From Pseudactinotalea suaedae (GTDB taxonomy: Bacteria; Actinomycetota; Actinomycetes; Actinomycetales; Beutenbergiaceae): a stretch of DNA of 64,000 bases. Both the position numbers and the translations under genes were made by a program. Within the stretch, counting starts at the first letter, position 1, and each line of letters starts with the position of its first letter. Positions 7,538 to 16,821 of this stretch are shown piece by piece. Below the pieces are notes generated by a model. That model was not told the DNA's origin. It did no database searches and worked only from the letters and a program-made list of their open reading frames with translations. Location: positions 248,001 to 312,000 of the forward strand of contig NZ_WNXY01000003.1 of assembly GCF_009733815.1 (NCBI RefSeq), written 5' to 3'.

Positions 7538-8214
7538 GCGGTCGCGAGGGTGGCGGAGATCGCCGAGGCGAAGAACGTCAGTCCGTCGACGCCGGGGCCG
7601 AAACCCGGCTCGATCGCGTGCTCGGGGTGCGGCATCAGGCCCACGACGTTGCCGCGCGCGTTCGTGATGCCGGCGATGTCCCGGCGGGAGCCGTTGGGGT
7701 TGCCGCCGACGTAGCGGAACACCACACGGCCCTCGGCCTCGAGCTCGTCGAGCGTGCGCTCATCGGCGATGAACTGGCCGTCCTGGTTCTTCAGCGGGAC
7801 GACGATCTCCTGGCCGGCGTCGAACCGATGGGTCCACGCGGTGTCGGCGTTCTCGACGCGGAGCGTCTGGTCCTTGCAGACGAAGTGCAGGTGGTCGTTC
7901 TTGATCATGGCGCCGGCGAGCAGGTGCGACTCGCAGAGGATCTGGAAGCCGTTGCAGATGCCCAGCACCGGCAGCCCGCCGTTCGCGGCGTCCACGATGC
8001 TGCTCATCATGGGCGCGAAGCGGGAGATCGCGCCGGCGCGCAGATAGTCGCCGTAGGAGAAGCCGCCGGGCAGCACCACGGCATCGACGCCCGCGAGGTC
8101 GCCGTCGGCGTGCCACAGCCGCACCGGCTCACCACCGGCGAGCCGGACGGCGCGAGCCGCGTCCCGGTCGTCGAGCGATCCGGGGAAGGTGACGATGCCG
8201 ACGCGGGCGGTCAC
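7534..8214 (-). CDS. purQ: Phosphoribosylformylglycinamidine synthase, glutaminase subunit
   Basis: A 226-residue class I glutamine amidotransferase subunit of FGAM synthase. The nucleophilic cysteine is in [16 protein letters not shown], and the partner His/Glu are in [10 protein letters not shown] near the C-terminus. It delivers ammonia to PurL in the fourth step of purine synthesis. Start GTG at 8214 gives the family-typical [18 protein letters not shown]. It overlaps purS by 4 bp upstream and rnhA by 4 bp downstream. PurL is not in this window and must be encoded elsewhere. Confidence 0.97.
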   Translation of the reverse strand: MTARVGIVTFPGSLDDRDAARAVRLAGGEPVRLWHADGDLAGVDAVVLPGGFSYGDYLRAGAISRFAPMMSSIVDAANGGLPVLGICNGFQILCESHLLAGAMIKNDHLHFVCKDQTLRVENADTAWTHRFDAGQEIVVPLKNQDGQFIADERTLDELEAEGRVVFRYVGGNPNGSRRDIAGITNARGNVVGLMPHPEHAIEPGFGPGVDGLTFFASAISATLATA

Positions 8215-8468
8215 GGCTGCGACCCCAGCACGTGCACGGACACCACGTCCTCGATCACCGGGTTGCTGAGGACCTCGGCGGCGGCCTTGCGCGCCTGCTC
8301 CAGCACGGCCTCGGTCACCTCGCCCTCGACCTCGAGCTCGAACCGCTTGCCCTGCCGCACCGAGGCGAAGGAGCTGAAGCCCAGCCGCGGCAGCGCACCG
8401 GCGACGGCCTTGCCCTGGGGGTCCAGGATCTCGGGCTTCGGCATGACCTCGACGATCACTGTGGTCAC
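8211..8468 (-). CDS. purS: Phosphoribosylformylglycinamidine synthase subunit PurS
   Basis: An 85-residue small subunit of the three-part (PurS/PurQ/PurL) FGAM synthase. The sequence begins [19 protein letters not shown], the conserved PurS N-terminus, and ends with the short beta hairpin region. It bridges PurQ and PurL in the complex. GTG start at 8468. It is the first gene of purS-purQ-rnhA, separated by 41 bp from the LacI gene upstream, enough for an independent promoter but with no strong -35/-10 visible. Confidence 0.95.
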   Translation of the reverse strand: MTTVIVEVMPKPEILDPQGKAVAGALPRLGFSSFASVRQGKRFELEVEGEVTEAVLEQARKAAAEVLSNPVIEDVVSVHVLGSQP

Positions 8469-8509
8469 TGACGCGCTCCTCGACTGACGTGCACTGGTCA
8501 GCCTCCAGC

Positions 8510-9604
8510 CTATCGGCGCCGGGAGGCCCTCGCGTCCGTCGGGCCTGCCGTCCCGGCCGGGACGGCACGCGTGCTGTCCCGCACCACGAGGGAGGCCTCC
8601 GGCATCACGAGGCGCGGGCCGCCGTCGTCGCCGGCGAGCTGCGCGAGCAGCATCGCGCAGACCGCATCGGCGGCCTCCTCGTTGCCCGGCTCGATCGTCG
8701 ACAGCGAGGGCACGGTGTAGCGACCGCTGGGCAGGTTGTCGAAGCCGATCACGGCGACCTGCTCGGGCACCGCGAGACCGGCGTCGGCCAGCGCACGGAA
8801 CGCACCGGCCGCCGCGGAGTCCGCCAGCGCGAACACGCCGTCGATGCGGGTCCCGCGGCGCAGCAGCCCGGTCAGCGCCTCGTGCGCGCTCTCGGCGGTG
8901 AGGTAGCAGTCGACCACGAGGTCCGGGTCCACGGTCAGCCCGCGTTCCTCGTGCGCGGCGCGGTAGCCCTTGACGCGCAGCTCACCCACCGACTCGCGAT
9001 CGCCGTCGACGCCGCCCAGGGCGACGATCGCGCGGGAGCCGCCGTCGAGCAGGTGCCCGGTGGCCAGCCTGGCGCCACCGATGTTGTCCATGTACACGTG
9101 GTGGTAGCGGCTCTTCATGGCCCGCTCACCCACCAGCACGACCGGCTTGTCGGGCTGTCGCTCGTCGAGGTCGTCGACGTCACCGGAGGCGACCGAGAGC
9201 ACCACCGCGTCATAGGTGTCCATGTGCGCGGTGGCGAGCACGTCGAGCTCGGCGCGGAGGCGACCGCCCGTGCCCTCGATGGCGAGCCGCAATCCGTGCG
9301 CGCGCAGCCGACGGGCGAGCCGGTCGGCGAGGTGCCCGTAGTACTCCGCCTTCAGGTCGGGAACCGCGAGCCCGATGATGCCGGTGCGGCCGCGGCGCAG
9401 CGAGCGGGCGGTGGTGTTGACGCGGTAGCCGAGGTCGGCGATCACCTGCAGCACCCGGTCACGGGTGGCGTCGCTCACGCGGGCGGAGCGACCGTTGATC
9501 ACGTTGGAGACGGTCATGGTCGAGACGCCGGCGGCGCCCGCGACGTCATGCATCGTCGCGCTCCGGCCGCGACCGTTCCGGCCAGGCCGGTCCTCCTCCA
9601 CCAT
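8510..9604 (-). CDS. LacI-family transcriptional regulator
   Basis: A 364-residue LacI regulator. The helix-turn-helix is at about residues 17-40 ([20 protein letters not shown]), then the hinge helix and a periplasmic-binding-like effector domain ([17 protein letters not shown] at its start, [37 protein letters not shown]). It lies between purC, whose stop is 11 bp upstream, and purS, and is co-oriented with both. LacI members usually sense sugars, though PurR of enterobacteria is also a LacI protein. The effector cannot be read from the sequence. A sugar importer operon starts 3.7 kb away at 13340 without its own regulator. Confidence 0.9.
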   Translation of the reverse strand: MVEEDRPGRNGRGRSATMHDVAGAAGVSTMTVSNVINGRSARVSDATRDRVLQVIADLGYRVNTTARSLRRGRTGIIGLAVPDLKAEYYGHLADRLARRLRAHGLRLAIEGTGGRLRAELDVLATAHMDTYDAVVLSVASGDVDDLDERQPDKPVVLVGERAMKSRYHHVYMDNIGGARLATGHLLDGGSRAIVALGGVDGDRESVGELRVKGYRAAHEERGLTVDPDLVVDCYLTAESAHEALTGLLRRGTRIDGVFALADSAAAGAFRALADAGLAVPEQVAVIGFDNLPSGRYTVPSLSTIEPGNEEAADAVCAMLLAQLAGDDGGPRLVMPEASLVVRDSTRAVPAGTAGPTDARASRRR

Positions 9605-9615
9605 CGCCGTCCGCC

Positions 9616-10488
9616 TCAGCCGAACGAACGCCCGGTGAGCCGCTCGTAGGCCTCGACGTAGCGAGCGCGGGTGCGCTCGACCACGGCCTCGGGCAGCGGC
9701 GGAGGGGGGACGTCGCTGGACCTGTCCCAGCCCGACGACGCGGAGTCGGTCAGCCAGTCCCGCACGTACTGCTTGTCGAAGCTCGGCTGGGCGTGGCCCG
9801 GTTCCCAGGAGTCGGCGGGCCAGTAGCGCGAGGAGTCGGGGGTGAGCACCTCGTCACCGAGAATGATCTCGTCGGTGCCCGGGATGCGCCCGAACTCGAA
9901 CTTCGTGTCGGCGAGGATGACCCCACGCTCGGCAGCGATCTCCGCGGCGCGGGTGTAGAGCTCGAGCGTGAGGTCACGCAGCCGCGTCGCGACGTCCTCG
10001 CCGACCGTTGCTGCGGCCTTCTCGAACGTCACGTTCTCGTCGTGCTCCCCCAGGTCCGCCTTGGTCGCGGGCGTGAAGATCGGCTGCGGGAGCTTCGAGC
10101 CGTCGACCAGGCCCTCGGGCAGCGGCACCCCGCAGACCGAGCCGCTCTGCTGGTACTCCACCAAGCCGGAGCCGGTCAGGTAGCCGCGTGCCACGCACTC
10201 GAGGGGGAACATCGCCAGCCGGCGGCACACCATCGCCCGGCCCGCCACCGCGGCCGGCACGTCGGTTGAGATCACGTGGTTCGGCACCCCGAGGGTCTCG
10301 AACCACCACAGGCTGAGCGCGGTCAGCACCGCACCCTTGTCGGGGATCGGCGTCGAGATCACGTGGTCGTAGGCGCTGATCCGGTCGCTCGCCACCACGA
10401 GCACCTCCTCACCGCCCGCCTCGCGCTCGTACAGGTCACGCACCTTGCCTGAGTAGACGTGGGTCCAGCCGGGGAGCTCAGCAGCCAT
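9616..10488 (-). CDS. purC: Phosphoribosylaminoimidazole-succinocarboxamide synthase
   Basis: A 290-residue SAICAR synthetase, which joins CAIR and aspartate using ATP. Recognisable blocks are YSGKVRDLYE at the N-terminus, VVASDRISAYDHVISTPIPDKG, VARGYLTGSGLVEYQQSG, and LADTKFEFG, where the substrate aspartate and ATP are bound. The length fits the longer bacterial/fungal type (about 290-300). The ATG at 10488 has a GGAAGG RBS; an in-frame ORF extends further upstream but passes through the 54-bp repeat (copy B), so the shorter start is preferred. The LacI gene follows 11 bp downstream. Confidence 0.97.
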   Translation of the reverse strand: MAAELPGWTHVYSGKVRDLYEREAGGEEVLVVASDRISAYDHVISTPIPDKGAVLTALSLWWFETLGVPNHVISTDVPAAVAGRAMVCRRLAMFPLECVARGYLTGSGLVEYQQSGSVCGVPLPEGLVDGSKLPQPIFTPATKADLGEHDENVTFEKAAATVGEDVATRLRDLTLELYTRAAEIAAERGVILADTKFEFGRIPGTDEIILGDEVLTPDSSRYWPADSWEPGHAQPSFDKQYVRDWLTDSASSGWDRSSDVPPPPLPEAVVERTRARYVEAYERLTGRSFG

Positions 10489-10542
10489 GACCGCATCCTT
10501 CCAGGAGCGACCGCACCGGCTCGCCACCTGCGCGGGCCGGAC

Positions 10543-10596
10543 CGGGGTGATCTCGAGCCACCTCGTAGCCCGTGCGTACCCCAAAGCGCTTTCCGG
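10543..10596 (-). repeat. 54-bp structured intergenic repeat, copy B
   Basis: Second copy of the 54-bp element, on the minus strand between purC and the divergent TNT-like gene. Read on the minus strand it starts CCGGAAAGCGCTTTGGGGT and contains the stem CGGGCTA-CGAGG-TGGCTCG (7 bp, 5-nt loop; two pairs are G-T, possible as G-U in RNA), then ends GATCACCCCG. Compared with copies A and C most stem bases differ, yet pairing, loop size and total length are kept. Confidence 0.85.
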
Positions 10597-10624
10597 CGGA
10601 TGTGGGCGGCTAACCTGCGACACC

Positions 10625-11728
10625 ATGGAGCCTGCCGCGCCCACGCCGGACCCCGGTCTGCTGAGCGCGCTCCGCGACGCGCTGCTCGCGGCGGCCGGCG
10701 ACCCGCCTGCCCGTGTCGAGGCCGAGTGGTCGCAGGCGGGCACGCAGCACAGCGGTCGCGCGTTCCGGGTCACCGAGGCGGGGCCGCAGCGCATCCTGGT
10801 GCCCGACGGCGCGGTCGCCGCCTTCGCCGCGCTCCGCAACCAGATGACGGCGCCGGGGGTCGGCGCATGGCTGTCGGCGCGCGCCGCCGTCGCGCCCGAG
10901 GGCGACATCGCGTTCGAGCCCAACTACGACGTGCGGCCCTCGTGGAACTCCCCCACGACCTCGATGCTCGACACACCCGACGAGCCCCGCGTGCCCGACG
11001 AGCACCGGTGGCTGATCGATCTCAAGAGGCACCCCCGCGACCGGGCACACATCCCCGCCTGGCTCGCACCGGACGCCGTCGAGGGCGAGGCGGCCGCCGA
11101 GCTGCGTGCGGCACTGGACGGCTCGGGGGTGGCGAGGGGCGCCGTCGTGCTCCCCGGCGACGACCCCTTGCAGGCCTTCGAGGGCCACCTCGAGGTGGTG
11201 CGGTACTCGCCCGCCCACTTCGCGCTGCGCGTGACCGACTACGGCCAGCACCACCTGCTGGGCGAGTACCGCAGCGAGCGGGAGGCGTGCATCGGGGTGT
11301 GGCAGTACCTGACCGCACCGATGCCCCCACGCATCCGGGTCACCCAGGCCGAGCTCGCCGCCCGGGCGCAGGGGGCGCAGCGGGCGTTCGCCGAGCTGCA
11401 CGCACGGCTGCTCAACGTGGGGCTCGGCGGGCTGATCACCAACCTCGCCGTCGGGGTGCCGTACGACCGGTTCGGTGGTCTCGACGGCCTCTACTTCTTC
11501 GGCTGGGGCACGCCGTGGGAGCAGCGGTCGCTGCCGCCGACCGCGAACGCGCGCGGAGCCCAGCTCGTGCCGTTCGTCGCCCTTCGGCCGGTCGAGGTGC
11601 AGGCGGAGATCGTGGCGCCCTGGTTCGGGCAGCCGGGTGGCGGGATCCGGTTCCACGTCGAGGGCGGCCGGGCGATGCGGGATCTCGTACGTGAGCAGGT
11701 CATCGCGCTCGTCGAGGTCGTCGGTTGA
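10625..11728 (+). CDS. TNT-like (glycohydrolase toxin-related) C-terminal domain protein
   Basis: A 367-residue protein without signal peptide or membrane segment. The C-terminal part, from about residue 278, resembles the TNT domain of the M. tuberculosis necrotizing toxin family: YDRFGG at about 280, then GWGTPWEQRSLPP, VEVQAEIVAPWF and GQPGGGIRF at about 335. TNT enzymes hydrolyse NAD+. The first 250 residues are of unknown type and include FALRVTDYGQHHLLGEYRSE. ATG at 10625 begins 29 bp after copy B of the 54-bp repeat. The AAA+ gene follows 25 bp downstream and is probably co-transcribed. Domain assignment is by motif similarity; whether the NAD-binding residues are all present is unclear. 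Confidence 0.6.
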   Translation: MEPAAPTPDPGLLSALRDALLAAAGDPPARVEAEWSQAGTQHSGRAFRVTEAGPQRILVPDGAVAAFAALRNQMTAPGVGAWLSARAAVAPEGDIAFEPNYDVRPSWNSPTTSMLDTPDEPRVPDEHRWLIDLKRHPRDRAHIPAWLAPDAVEGEAAAELRAALDGSGVARGAVVLPGDDPLQAFEGHLEVVRYSPAHFALRVTDYGQHHLLGEYRSEREACIGVWQYLTAPMPPRIRVTQAELAARAQGAQRAFAELHARLLNVGLGGLITNLAVGVPYDRFGGLDGLYFFGWGTPWEQRSLPPTANARGAQLVPFVALRPVEVQAEIVAPWFGQPGGGIRFHVEGGRAMRDLVREQVIALVEVVG

Positions 11729-11753
11729 CCCGCGCGTCGTGTTGGATCGGGGA

Positions 11754-13187
11754 GTGACCACCGACGACGCCGACCTCACCCGCTTCCTCACCGCCTTCGG
11801 TCGGCTCGCGGAGTCGGCGAACCACTACGCGAGCCGGGACCGGCTGGGCGACAAGCAACGCCTCGGCGACCGGCTCGCGGAGCACCTCGGCAGCGACCCC
11901 GCGACGATGCCCGTGCTCACCGAGGAGGTCAGCCCATTCCGGTTCGCCGACGTCGACCTGGCGCTCGAGGCCATCCTCGAGGAGGCAGGTGGCGGCGAGC
12001 TGATCGGCGTGGGCGGTGGCGAGCAGCGCTGGCACACGAGCCTCTCGGAGATGCTCAACGCCACGTACGTGGACTTCCCGGTCGGGCCCGTCGACTACGA
12101 GAAGGTCCCCACCGGACCGGACACCGAGCGGTCGGCCGTCGCCTTCGGGATCTACCTGTTCCGCTGGGAGGACGACGGCGGAGCTCACCCGGTCGCGGTC
12201 CTCACCCGCGGCACCCGGGCCCAGTACGGCGCGACACCGCGCCTGGAGGTGCTCGCCGCCGACAGCGGCATCGCCGCCGCGCTGCTGGCGCGCGTCGGCG
12301 AGCTGATGAGCTCGCGCAGCGTGCTGCGCGGGCAGATCGTCACGTTCGGCGGATCCGAGTTCGAGGCGACGCTGGGCGTCCCGAGCCAGGGGCAGGTCAC
12401 CTTCCAGCCCCGCCCGAGCATCCCGGCCGCCGACATCGTGCTGCCCGCCGGCACGCTCACCAAGGTGGAGCGGCACGTGCTGGGCATCGGCGCGCACCGC
12501 GAGACGCTCGCGCGCGCCGGACAGCACCTCAAGCGCGGGGTGCTGCTGTACGGGCCTCCCGGAACCGGCAAGACCCTGACCGTGCGGCACCTGCTCGGCA
12601 TGGCCGAGAACACCACGGTGATCATGCTGACCGGGATGGCGTTGCAGCTGATCTCGCTCGCGACGCAGACCGCGAGGGCGCTGCAGCCCGCGATCGTGGT
12701 CCTCGAGGACTGCGACCTGGTCGCCGAGCAGCGCGACCAGTTCCACTCCTCGCCGCTGCTGTTCGAGGTGCTCGACGCCCTCGACGGCCTCGCCGCCGAC
12801 TCCGACGTGACGTTCCTGCTCACCACCAACCGGGTCGACGTGCTCGAGCCCGCGCTCGCCCAGCGTCCGGGCCGGGTCGACCTCGCCGTCGAGATCCCCC
12901 GACCCGACCGCGCCGCGCGACGGCAGCTGCTGACCCTCTACGGGCGAGGCCTCCCCTTCTCCGACACCGTGCTCGACGAGGTCGCCCGCGACTCCGACGG
13001 CACCACCGCCTCGTTCGCCAAGGAGCTGGTCAGGCGTGCGGTGCTGCTCGCCGCCGTCGAGGAGCAGGCCCTCGCCGACGACCACCTGCGCGCCGCGCTC
13101 GCCGAGATGATGACCGACTCCTCGGCGATCACGCGCGCCCTTCTCGGGGGCGGCGACTGGCCCGACTCCGGCGGCGGTTACGCCTGA
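11754..13187 (+). CDS. AAA+ family ATPase (CDC48/FtsH-like)
   Basis: A 477-residue single-ring AAA+ ATPase. Residues 1-230 form an uncharacterised N-terminal region. The ATPase module follows with Walker A GPPGTGKT at 267-274, Walker B IVVLEDCDLV (LED instead of the common LDE), sensor-1 LLTTNR and an arginine-finger region RPGRVDLAVEIPRPD, as in classical AAA proteins. No protease domain is present. It lies 25 bp after the TNT-like gene, suggesting an operon and possibly a chaperone or unfolding role toward that product (inference). GTG at 11754 preceded by CGGGGA is chosen; an alternative in-frame GTG is 15 bases upstream. Confidence 0.85.
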   Translation: MTTDDADLTRFLTAFGRLAESANHYASRDRLGDKQRLGDRLAEHLGSDPATMPVLTEEVSPFRFADVDLALEAILEEAGGGELIGVGGGEQRWHTSLSEMLNATYVDFPVGPVDYEKVPTGPDTERSAVAFGIYLFRWEDDGGAHPVAVLTRGTRAQYGATPRLEVLAADSGIAAALLARVGELMSSRSVLRGQIVTFGGSEFEATLGVPSQGQVTFQPRPSIPAADIVLPAGTLTKVERHVLGIGAHRETLARAGQHLKRGVLLYGPPGTGKTLTVRHLLGMAENTTVIMLTGMALQLISLATQTARALQPAIVVLEDCDLVAEQRDQFHSSPLLFEVLDALDGLAADSDVTFLLTTNRVDVLEPALAQRPGRVDLAVEIPRPDRAARRQLLTLYGRGLPFSDTVLDEVARDSDGTTASFAKELVRRAVLLAAVEEQALADDHLRAALAEMMTDSSAITRALLGGGDWPDSGGGYA

Positions 13188-13339
13188 GGTGAGCTCCGCC
13201 GTCGACGACGACGGGCAGCAGGTTGCAGTTCCGTAACGCTCCCGTATCCCCCACGCCCCTCGTGCCTCGCCTGTAGGTTGCCAACCGGGGGGCCGATCGC
13301 GGCCCCTGCACATGTGCGGACCAAGACGAAGGAGTCGGG

Positions 13340-14713
13340 ATGCGAGGAGCGAAGCAGCGCCTGCTGGCGCTCGCGTGCACCGCAACGGCAGGGGCACTGC
13401 TCCTGACCGGGTGCTTGCAGAATCCGAACCAGGGCGGCGGTGGTGCGGCCGGCGGCGGCGGCGACATCCTCGCGGACAACAACGAGACCGACGGCGACGG
13501 CATCGTCACCATCCTCGGCGCGTTCGGCGGGCAGGAGCAGGAGGGCTTCGAGGCCTCGCTCGCCGAGTTCGAGGAGGAGTCGGGCATCACCATCCAGTAC
13601 ACCCCCGACGCCGACTTCACCAACATCATCCGGCAGCGGGTCGGCGCCGGCCAGGCGCCGGACATCGCCCTGTTCCCGCAGCCCGGCGGGCTGCTCGAGC
13701 AGGCCGAGGCGGGCGCCGTCCAGCCGATCGACACCTACCTGGACTACAACGCGATCGAGGACACCCTTGTCCCCGGGTTCCTCGAGTCCGCACGTCTCAA
13801 CGGTCGCGTCTACGGCGCCCCGATGCGGATGGCCGTCAAGTCTCTGGTCTGGTACTACCAGGACGCCTACGCCGCGGCCGGTTACGACACCGCGCCGGCC
13901 GACCTTGACGCCCTGGCCGACGTCGCCGCCCAGATCCGTGAGAGCGGCACCACGCCGTGGTGCATGGGCTGGAACTCGGACGCGGCGACCGGCTGGGTGG
14001 GCACCGACTGGATCGAGGAGTACATGCTCCGACTGCATGGTCCGGACGTCTACGACGACTGGACCTCGCACAAGATCCCGTTCGACGACCCCAAGGTGAT
14101 CGCGGCCTTCGAGGCCTTCGGTGAGCTGGTGATGACCGAGGGCAACGTCTACGGCGGCACGCAGGCGGTGCTGGCGACGCCGTTCTCGGAGTCGATCCTG
14201 CCCGCGTTCGAGGATCCCCCGGCCTGTTATATCGAGCGGCAGGGCAACTTCATCACCGGCTTCATGCCGGCCGATGTGCAGGAGAACCTCGACGAAGAAG
14301 TCGGGCTGTTCGCATTCCCGCCGGCAGCCAGTGGGGACTACACCGGTCAGCCGATCCTCGGCGGCGGTGACCTCGCCGCGCTCATGAACGGCAACGACGA
14401 GGACGCGATCGCCGTGATGGAGTTCATCGCCTCCGACCAGTTCGGTGGGCCGTGGGCCGAGGCGGGAGGCTGGCTGTCGCCGCACCAGACGTTCGACATC
14501 AGCCTGTACCCGGACGAGATCACCCGGCAGACCGCGGAGATCGTCGCCTCGGCGGACGTGTTCCGCTTCGACGGCTCGGACCTGATGCCCGGTGCTGTCG
14601 GCGCCGGCACCTTCTGGACAGGCATGGTCGAGTGGCTGAGCGGCGAGAAGACCACCGAGCAGGTGACGGCCGAGATCGAGCAGAGCTGGGTAGAGGTGGA
14701 GGACAACTCATGA
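13340..14713 (+). CDS. Sugar ABC transporter substrate-binding lipoprotein
   Basis: A 457-residue extracellular solute-binding protein (family 1). The N-terminus is a lipoprotein signal peptide with lipobox LLTGC, lipidated C25, followed by a Gly-rich linker of about 20 residues. The mature domain shows GIVTILGAFGGQEQEGFEA and DFTNIIRQRVGAGQAPDIAL, the first binding-cleft strands of the maltose/alpha-glucoside class. ATG at 13340 has GGAG spaced 7 bases upstream. The stop overlaps the first permease by 4 bp. Carbohydrate specificity cannot be read directly; similarity in style to AglE-type alpha-glucoside binders is suggestive only. Confidence 0.92.
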   Translation: MRGAKQRLLALACTATAGALLLTGCLQNPNQGGGGAAGGGGDILADNNETDGDGIVTILGAFGGQEQEGFEASLAEFEEESGITIQYTPDADFTNIIRQRVGAGQAPDIALFPQPGGLLEQAEAGAVQPIDTYLDYNAIEDTLVPGFLESARLNGRVYGAPMRMAVKSLVWYYQDAYAAAGYDTAPADLDALADVAAQIRESGTTPWCMGWNSDAATGWVGTDWIEEYMLRLHGPDVYDDWTSHKIPFDDPKVIAAFEAFGELVMTEGNVYGGTQAVLATPFSESILPAFEDPPACYIERQGNFITGFMPADVQENLDEEVGLFAFPPAASGDYTGQPILGGGDLAALMNGNDEDAIAVMEFIASDQFGGPWAEAGGWLSPHQTFDISLYPDEITRQTAEIVASADVFRFDGSDLMPGAVGAGTFWTGMVEWLSGEKTTEQVTAEIEQSWVEVEDNS

Positions 14714-15828
14714 CGGCCGCCGTCGCGGCGCCGCCGGGCGCGACGCGGGGCGGTTCGCCCGCCCGCCCGCTGCGGATGCTGATCGGGATCGTGGGCGTCG
14801 CCGTCGTCGCGTGGTTGACGATCAATCTCTTCCTGTCGGTCGCGTGGTTCCCGGGCGTCTACTTCCACAGCCGGCCGCTGATGGCGGTCGTCGGGATGAT
14901 CGCCGGGCTCGGCGGCGCTGCGCTGCTGTTCTACTTCGCGAACATCTTCGTGGAGTCGCTGCCGCAGCGGCTGGCCCAGGGACTGATTCCCTACGTCTTC
15001 CTGCTGCCGGCCTTCGGCATGATCACGCTGATGCTGCTGTACCCGACGGTGCAGACCGTCAACTACAGCTTCGCCAACAACGACAGCACCCAGTACGTGG
15101 GCCTCGCCAACTACAGCGCGATCTTCCGGAGCGAAGAATTCTGGCTGTCGATCACGAACAACCTCCTCTGGTTGCTCATCGTGCCGGCGGTCACGGTGGC
15201 CATCGGTGTGGCCGTGGCGCTCTTCGCCGACCGGCTGTCCACCCAGGGCGAGAAGGTCGCCAAGAGCTTCATCTTCCTGCCGATGGCGATCTCGTTCGTG
15301 GGTGCCGCGACCATCTGGCGTCTCGTGTACAACCTCGACGCCGACACCGGTCTGCTGAACGCCATCATCACCGGATTCGGCGGCGAGGCCCAGGACTGGC
15401 TCCGGTTCTCCACCGCTCGCCTGAACTCGCTGCTCATGATGGTGATCCTCATCTGGCTGCAGGTCGGGTTCGCGATGATCCTGCTCTCGGGCGCCATCAA
15501 GGGTGTGCCGGAGGAGACGCTGGAGGCGGCTCGCCTCGACGGCGCCAACGAGCGGCAGATCTTCTTCCGCGTGGTGATCCCGCAGATCCGCGGCACCATC
15601 CTCACCGTGTTCATCACGGTGCTGATCCTGGTGCTGAAGGTCTTCGACATCGTGTACGTGCTCACCAACGGGCAGGCGAGATCGAACGTGATCGCGAACA
15701 TGTTCTTCCAGGAGCTGTTCACGGCGCAGCGGGCCGGTCAGGCGTCGGCGATCGTCGTGGTTCTGCTGGTGCTGGTGCTGCCCGTGCTCTTCTACCAGGT
15801 CCGGACCTTCCGTCAGGAGAACCGATGA
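14710..15828 (+). CDS. Sugar ABC transporter permease 1 (MalF type)
   Basis: A 372-residue inner-membrane permease with about eight predicted membrane segments, including two extra at the N-terminus as in MalF-like proteins. The EAA loop that docks the ATPase is EAARLDGANERQIFFRVVIP at about residues 276-295. It forms the channel with the next gene product. Both of its ends overlap neighbours by 4 bp (ATGA), so binding protein and permeases are one operon. No ATPase gene is present here; a shared MsmK/UgpC-type ATPase elsewhere in the genome is the usual solution in actinobacteria. Confidence 0.93.
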   Translation: MTAAVAAPPGATRGGSPARPLRMLIGIVGVAVVAWLTINLFLSVAWFPGVYFHSRPLMAVVGMIAGLGGAALLFYFANIFVESLPQRLAQGLIPYVFLLPAFGMITLMLLYPTVQTVNYSFANNDSTQYVGLANYSAIFRSEEFWLSITNNLLWLLIVPAVTVAIGVAVALFADRLSTQGEKVAKSFIFLPMAISFVGAATIWRLVYNLDADTGLLNAIITGFGGEAQDWLRFSTARLNSLLMMVILIWLQVGFAMILLSGAIKGVPEETLEAARLDGANERQIFFRVVIPQIRGTILTVFITVLILVLKVFDIVYVLTNGQARSNVIANMFFQELFTAQRAGQASAIVVVLLVLVLPVLFYQVRTFRQENR

Positions 15829-16733
15829 GCGCCGCCACCGCCACCGGCGCCAAGCCGGTGAAGCCGAAGAAGCAGCCGACCTACATGAAGGACGGACGCC
15901 CGCGCAGCGTCGCCTCGATCGTCGTCATGATCGTGCTGGCCCTGCTCTGGACGATCCCGACGCTCGGCCTGCTGGTCACGAGCTTCCGCCCCCGCGAGGA
16001 CGCCGCCACCTCGGGCTGGTGGTCGGCGATCCTCAACCCCTTCGGGGCGGGGTGGACGCTCGAGAACTACGGCGGGGTGCTGCAGGGGCAGGACATGGCC
16101 GCGGGGCTGCTCAACAGCATCGTGGTGGCGGTGCCCGCGACGATCCTGCCGATCATGTTCGCCGCCTTCGCGGCGTACGCGTTCACGTTCCTGGAGTTCC
16201 CGGGTCGCGACACGCTGTTCGTGGTGATCGTCGCCGTCATGGTCGTGCCGATCCAGGTGGCCTTCCAGCCGATGCTCGACCTGCTCGGCCCTAACGGCAT
16301 CGGGATCTCGGGTCAGTTCGTGGCGGTGTGGCTGCTGCACACCGGGTTCGGCATGCCGCTGTGCCTGTACACGCTGCGCAACTACATGAGCACGCTCCCG
16401 ACCTCGGTCGTGGAGTCCGCCAAGATCGACGGCGCCAGCCACTACCAGACGTTCTGGCGGCTGGTGGCACCGATGTCGATGCCGGCGATCGCCGCGTTCG
16501 CGACGCTGCAGTTCCTGTGGGTCTGGAACGACCTGCTGATCGCCAAGCTGTTCCTCAACCCGTCGAACACCACGATCATCGTGCAGCTGCAGCAGCTGCT
16601 CGGTACCCAGGGCCAGGGTGAGGAGCTCGTGCAGGCCGGCGCCTTCATCTCGATCATCATCCCCGTGCTGGTGTTCTTCGCCCTGCAGCGCTTCTTCGTC
16701 CGCGGACTGACCTCCGGTGCGGTGAAGGGCTGA
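15825..16733 (+). CDS. Sugar ABC transporter permease 2 (MalG type)
   Basis: A 302-residue permease with six predicted membrane segments (first one SIVVMIVLALLWTIPTLGLL). The EAA motif ESAKIDGASHYQTFWRLVAP is at about residues 197-216 and contacts the ATPase. The N-terminus has a Lys-rich cytoplasmic tail. ATG at 15825 overlaps the stop of permease 1. It is the last gene of the importer operon and is followed 21 bp later by a strong hairpin (16755-16802). The operon contains no glycosidase or regulator. Confidence 0.93.
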   Translation: MSAATATGAKPVKPKKQPTYMKDGRPRSVASIVVMIVLALLWTIPTLGLLVTSFRPREDAATSGWWSAILNPFGAGWTLENYGGVLQGQDMAAGLLNSIVVAVPATILPIMFAAFAAYAFTFLEFPGRDTLFVVIVAVMVVPIQVAFQPMLDLLGPNGIGISGQFVAVWLLHTGFGMPLCLYTLRNYMSTLPTSVVESAKIDGASHYQTFWRLVAPMSMPAIAAFATLQFLWVWNDLLIAKLFLNPSNTTIIVQLQQLLGTQGQGEELVQAGAFISIIIPVLVFFALQRFFVRGLTSGAVKG

Positions 16734-16754
16734 GGTCCCTCCTCGCACGCCCGG

Positions 16755-16802
16755 CACGACGACGGCCGGTCACCTCTCGAGGTGACCGGCCGCCGTCGTG
16801 CT
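16755..16802. terminator. Long hairpin, probable bidirectional terminator
   Basis: A 23-bp stem with one mismatch: GCACGACGACGGCCGGTCAC and its complement to 16802, centred on a TC dinucleotide. It lies between the end of the sugar importer operon and the convergent small membrane protein gene. No T-tract follows, as is common for actinobacterial terminators. Confidence 0.75.
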
Positions 16803-16821
16803 CGGCCCGGGAGACGCACGC

